From Lawsonibacter sp. (GTDB lineage Bacteria > Bacillota > Clostridia > Oscillospirales > Oscillospiraceae), in assembly GCA_022798855.1 (NCBI GenBank), contig JAAWNI010000150.1:1-5494 (forward strand): a stretch of DNA of 5,494 nt. The letters run 5' to 3'. The position numbers and the translations under genes were made by a program. The notes beneath the pieces are model-generated. The model did not search any database, was not told where the DNA came from, and saw nothing but the letters and a program-made list of their open reading frames with translations. This document shows, piece after piece, positions 5,147-5,494 of this stretch; positions within the stretch are counted from its first letter, which is position 1; each line of letters begins with the position of its first letter.

Positions 5147-5168
5147 CCACTTTTTAAAAGTGTGTCAA
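5141..5168 (-). promoter_or_regulatory. Consensus sigma-A promoter for the 90-aa gene
   Basis: On the minus strand TTGACA (5168-5163) and TATAAT (5146-5141) are both perfect, with a 16-bp spacer. Such a strong unregulated promoter would be unusual for a small accessory gene, which fits repression through the palindrome in its spacer. Confidence 0.88.
5148..5162. promoter_or_regulatory. Candidate XRE operator palindrome
   Basis: CACTTTT (5148-5154) and AAAAGTG (5156-5162) are perfect inverted repeats around one central T. The 15-bp site fills nearly the whole spacer between the -35 and -10 boxes of the 90-aa gene's promoter and lies just 5' of the XRE gene. Size and position are typical of a phage-repressor-like operator. 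Confidence 0.55.
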
Positions 5169-5183
5169 TAGTCTGGAGGCATT

Positions 5184-5405
5184 ATGGCAACTTTTTCTGA
5201 GCGGCTCAAATTATTGCGTAAAGAAAACAGATATACGCAAGGAGCATTGGCTGATATTTTTGGCCTAAAGCTGCGTGGGTATCAGGGTTATGAATATGGT
5301 AAGACCTACCCCACCGTCCCCGGCCTGATTCAGATCGCCCAGTTCTTCCACGTCAGCACCGATTACCTCCTGGGCTTGACCGATAAGCGGGAAGTGGACA
5401 GATAG
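5184..5405 (+). CDS. Small XRE-family helix-turn-helix DNA-binding protein
   Basis: This 73-aa protein is almost entirely one Cro/C1-type HTH domain. FSERLKLLRKENRYTQ (4-19) is helix 1 and the turn into helix 2. ALADIFGLKLRGYQGYEYGKTYP (21-43) carries the HTH and the conserved Tyr-Glu-x-Gly-Lys turn. LIQIAQFFHVSTDYLLGLTD (48-67) is the typical closing segment. No extra ligand or protease domain is present, so it probably acts as a compact dimeric repressor. GGAGG (5175-5179) lies 4 nt before the ATG. It is divergent from the 90-aa gene, with a palindrome between them, suggesting it represses that gene and perhaps itself. Its first 40 codons are AT-rich while the last 33 use G/C-ending codons like the rest of the window, so the gene may be mosaic. 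Confidence 0.88.
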   Translation: MATFSERLKLLRKENRYTQGALADIFGLKLRGYQGYEYGKTYPTVPGLIQIAQFFHVSTDYLLGLTDKREVDR

Positions 5406-5414
5406 CACCCAAAG

Positions 5415-5434
5415 CCCCCCTTGCTAAAGGGGGG
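5415..5434. repeat. G/C hairpin after the XRE gene
   Basis: CCCCCCTT (5415-5422) pairs with AAGGGGGG (5427-5434) around GCTA. It starts 9 nt after the XRE stop and could end transcription weakly or protect the message, but no T-run follows. It looks like the first part of an intergenic repeat that continues to the window edge. Confidence 0.65.
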
Positions 5435-5435
5435 T

Positions 5436-5450
5436 GCCCCCGTAGGGGGC
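5436..5450. repeat. Second G/C hairpin in the terminal repeat block
   Basis: GCCCCC (5436-5441) and GGGGGC (5445-5450) flank a 3-nt GTA loop. The adjoining GTAG tetranucleotide (5442-5445) is the same heading motif seen in the ecfA1-ecfA2 element. Confidence 0.55.
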
Positions 5451-5492
5451 GGGGGGATTCCTTATAAAGCTCCCGGCTGACGGAATCCCTCC
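5451..5492. repeat. Long stem-loop in the terminal repeat block
   Basis: The run 5451-5461 (ending GGGATTCC) pairs with 5482-5492 (GGAATCCC then TCC) as 11 base pairs including one G-T wobble, around a 20-nt loop. The block reaches the window edge, so its true extent is unknown. Confidence 0.6.
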
Positions 5493-5494
5493 AC

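Noticed and set aside
4836..5405. Toxin-antitoxin pair
   Set aside because: The two genes are divergent rather than co-directional and the 90-aa protein has no recognisable toxin motif. A repressor with its target fits better.
5429..5456. G-quadruplex
   Set aside because: Only three clear G-runs are present and each is better explained by pairing with an adjacent C-run.

Overview
This window most likely comes from a GC-rich, low-GC-phylum-derived gut Clostridium of the Oscillospiraceae type (Flavonifractor / Lawsonibacter / Pseudoflavonifractor-like). The evidence is the strongly G/C-ending codon use, purine-rich AGGAGG-type ribosome sites, near-consensus sigma-A promoters set in AT-rich islands, the order ecfA1-ecfA2-ecfT, and GTAGGG-type palindromic repeats between genes. 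The genus is an inference from style, not from a marker gene.

Layout: 1-124 is an upstream spacer with one small hairpin. 125-841 (+) encodes an RsuA/RluB-type rRNA pseudouridine synthase. 842-946 holds a strong promoter with A-tracts. 947-2038 (+, GTG start) encodes a CdaR/PucR-family regulator that ends at a clear intrinsic terminator (2049-2083). A second strong promoter (2097-2125), with a 21-bp inverted repeat across its -10 box, starts the energy-coupling factor (ECF) transporter operon: ecfA1 (2160-3005), ecfA2 (3183-4046) and ecfT (4047-4856). The two ATPases and the membrane scaffold form the shared energizing module that vitamin- or metal-binding S proteins plug into. No S protein is encoded here.

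The operon is interrupted between ecfA1 and ecfA2 by an unusual 161-bp block (3002-3162). It contains four GTAG-headed hairpins arranged as two nested inverted pairs (A> B> <B <A). Within each pair every stem difference is compensated, so base pairing is kept. The design matches REP/BIME elements (GTAG + hairpin, inverted pairs), and the stop codon of ecfA1 is the TAG inside the first module's GTAGGG. This block is the most interesting thing in the window.

Downstream, a 90-aa protein of unknown function (5108-4836, -) overlaps the end of ecfT tail to tail. It is divergent from a 73-aa XRE-type DNA-binding protein (5184-5405, +). The 75-bp region between them has a perfect-hexamer promoter for the minus-strand gene with a 15-bp palindrome in its spacer, a good candidate operator for the XRE protein. 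The window ends in another block of G/C-rich hairpins (5415-5492).

rsuA, the regulator, the ECF operon and the small divergent pair look like separate transcription units. Nothing in the sequence proves that the regulator controls the ECF genes.
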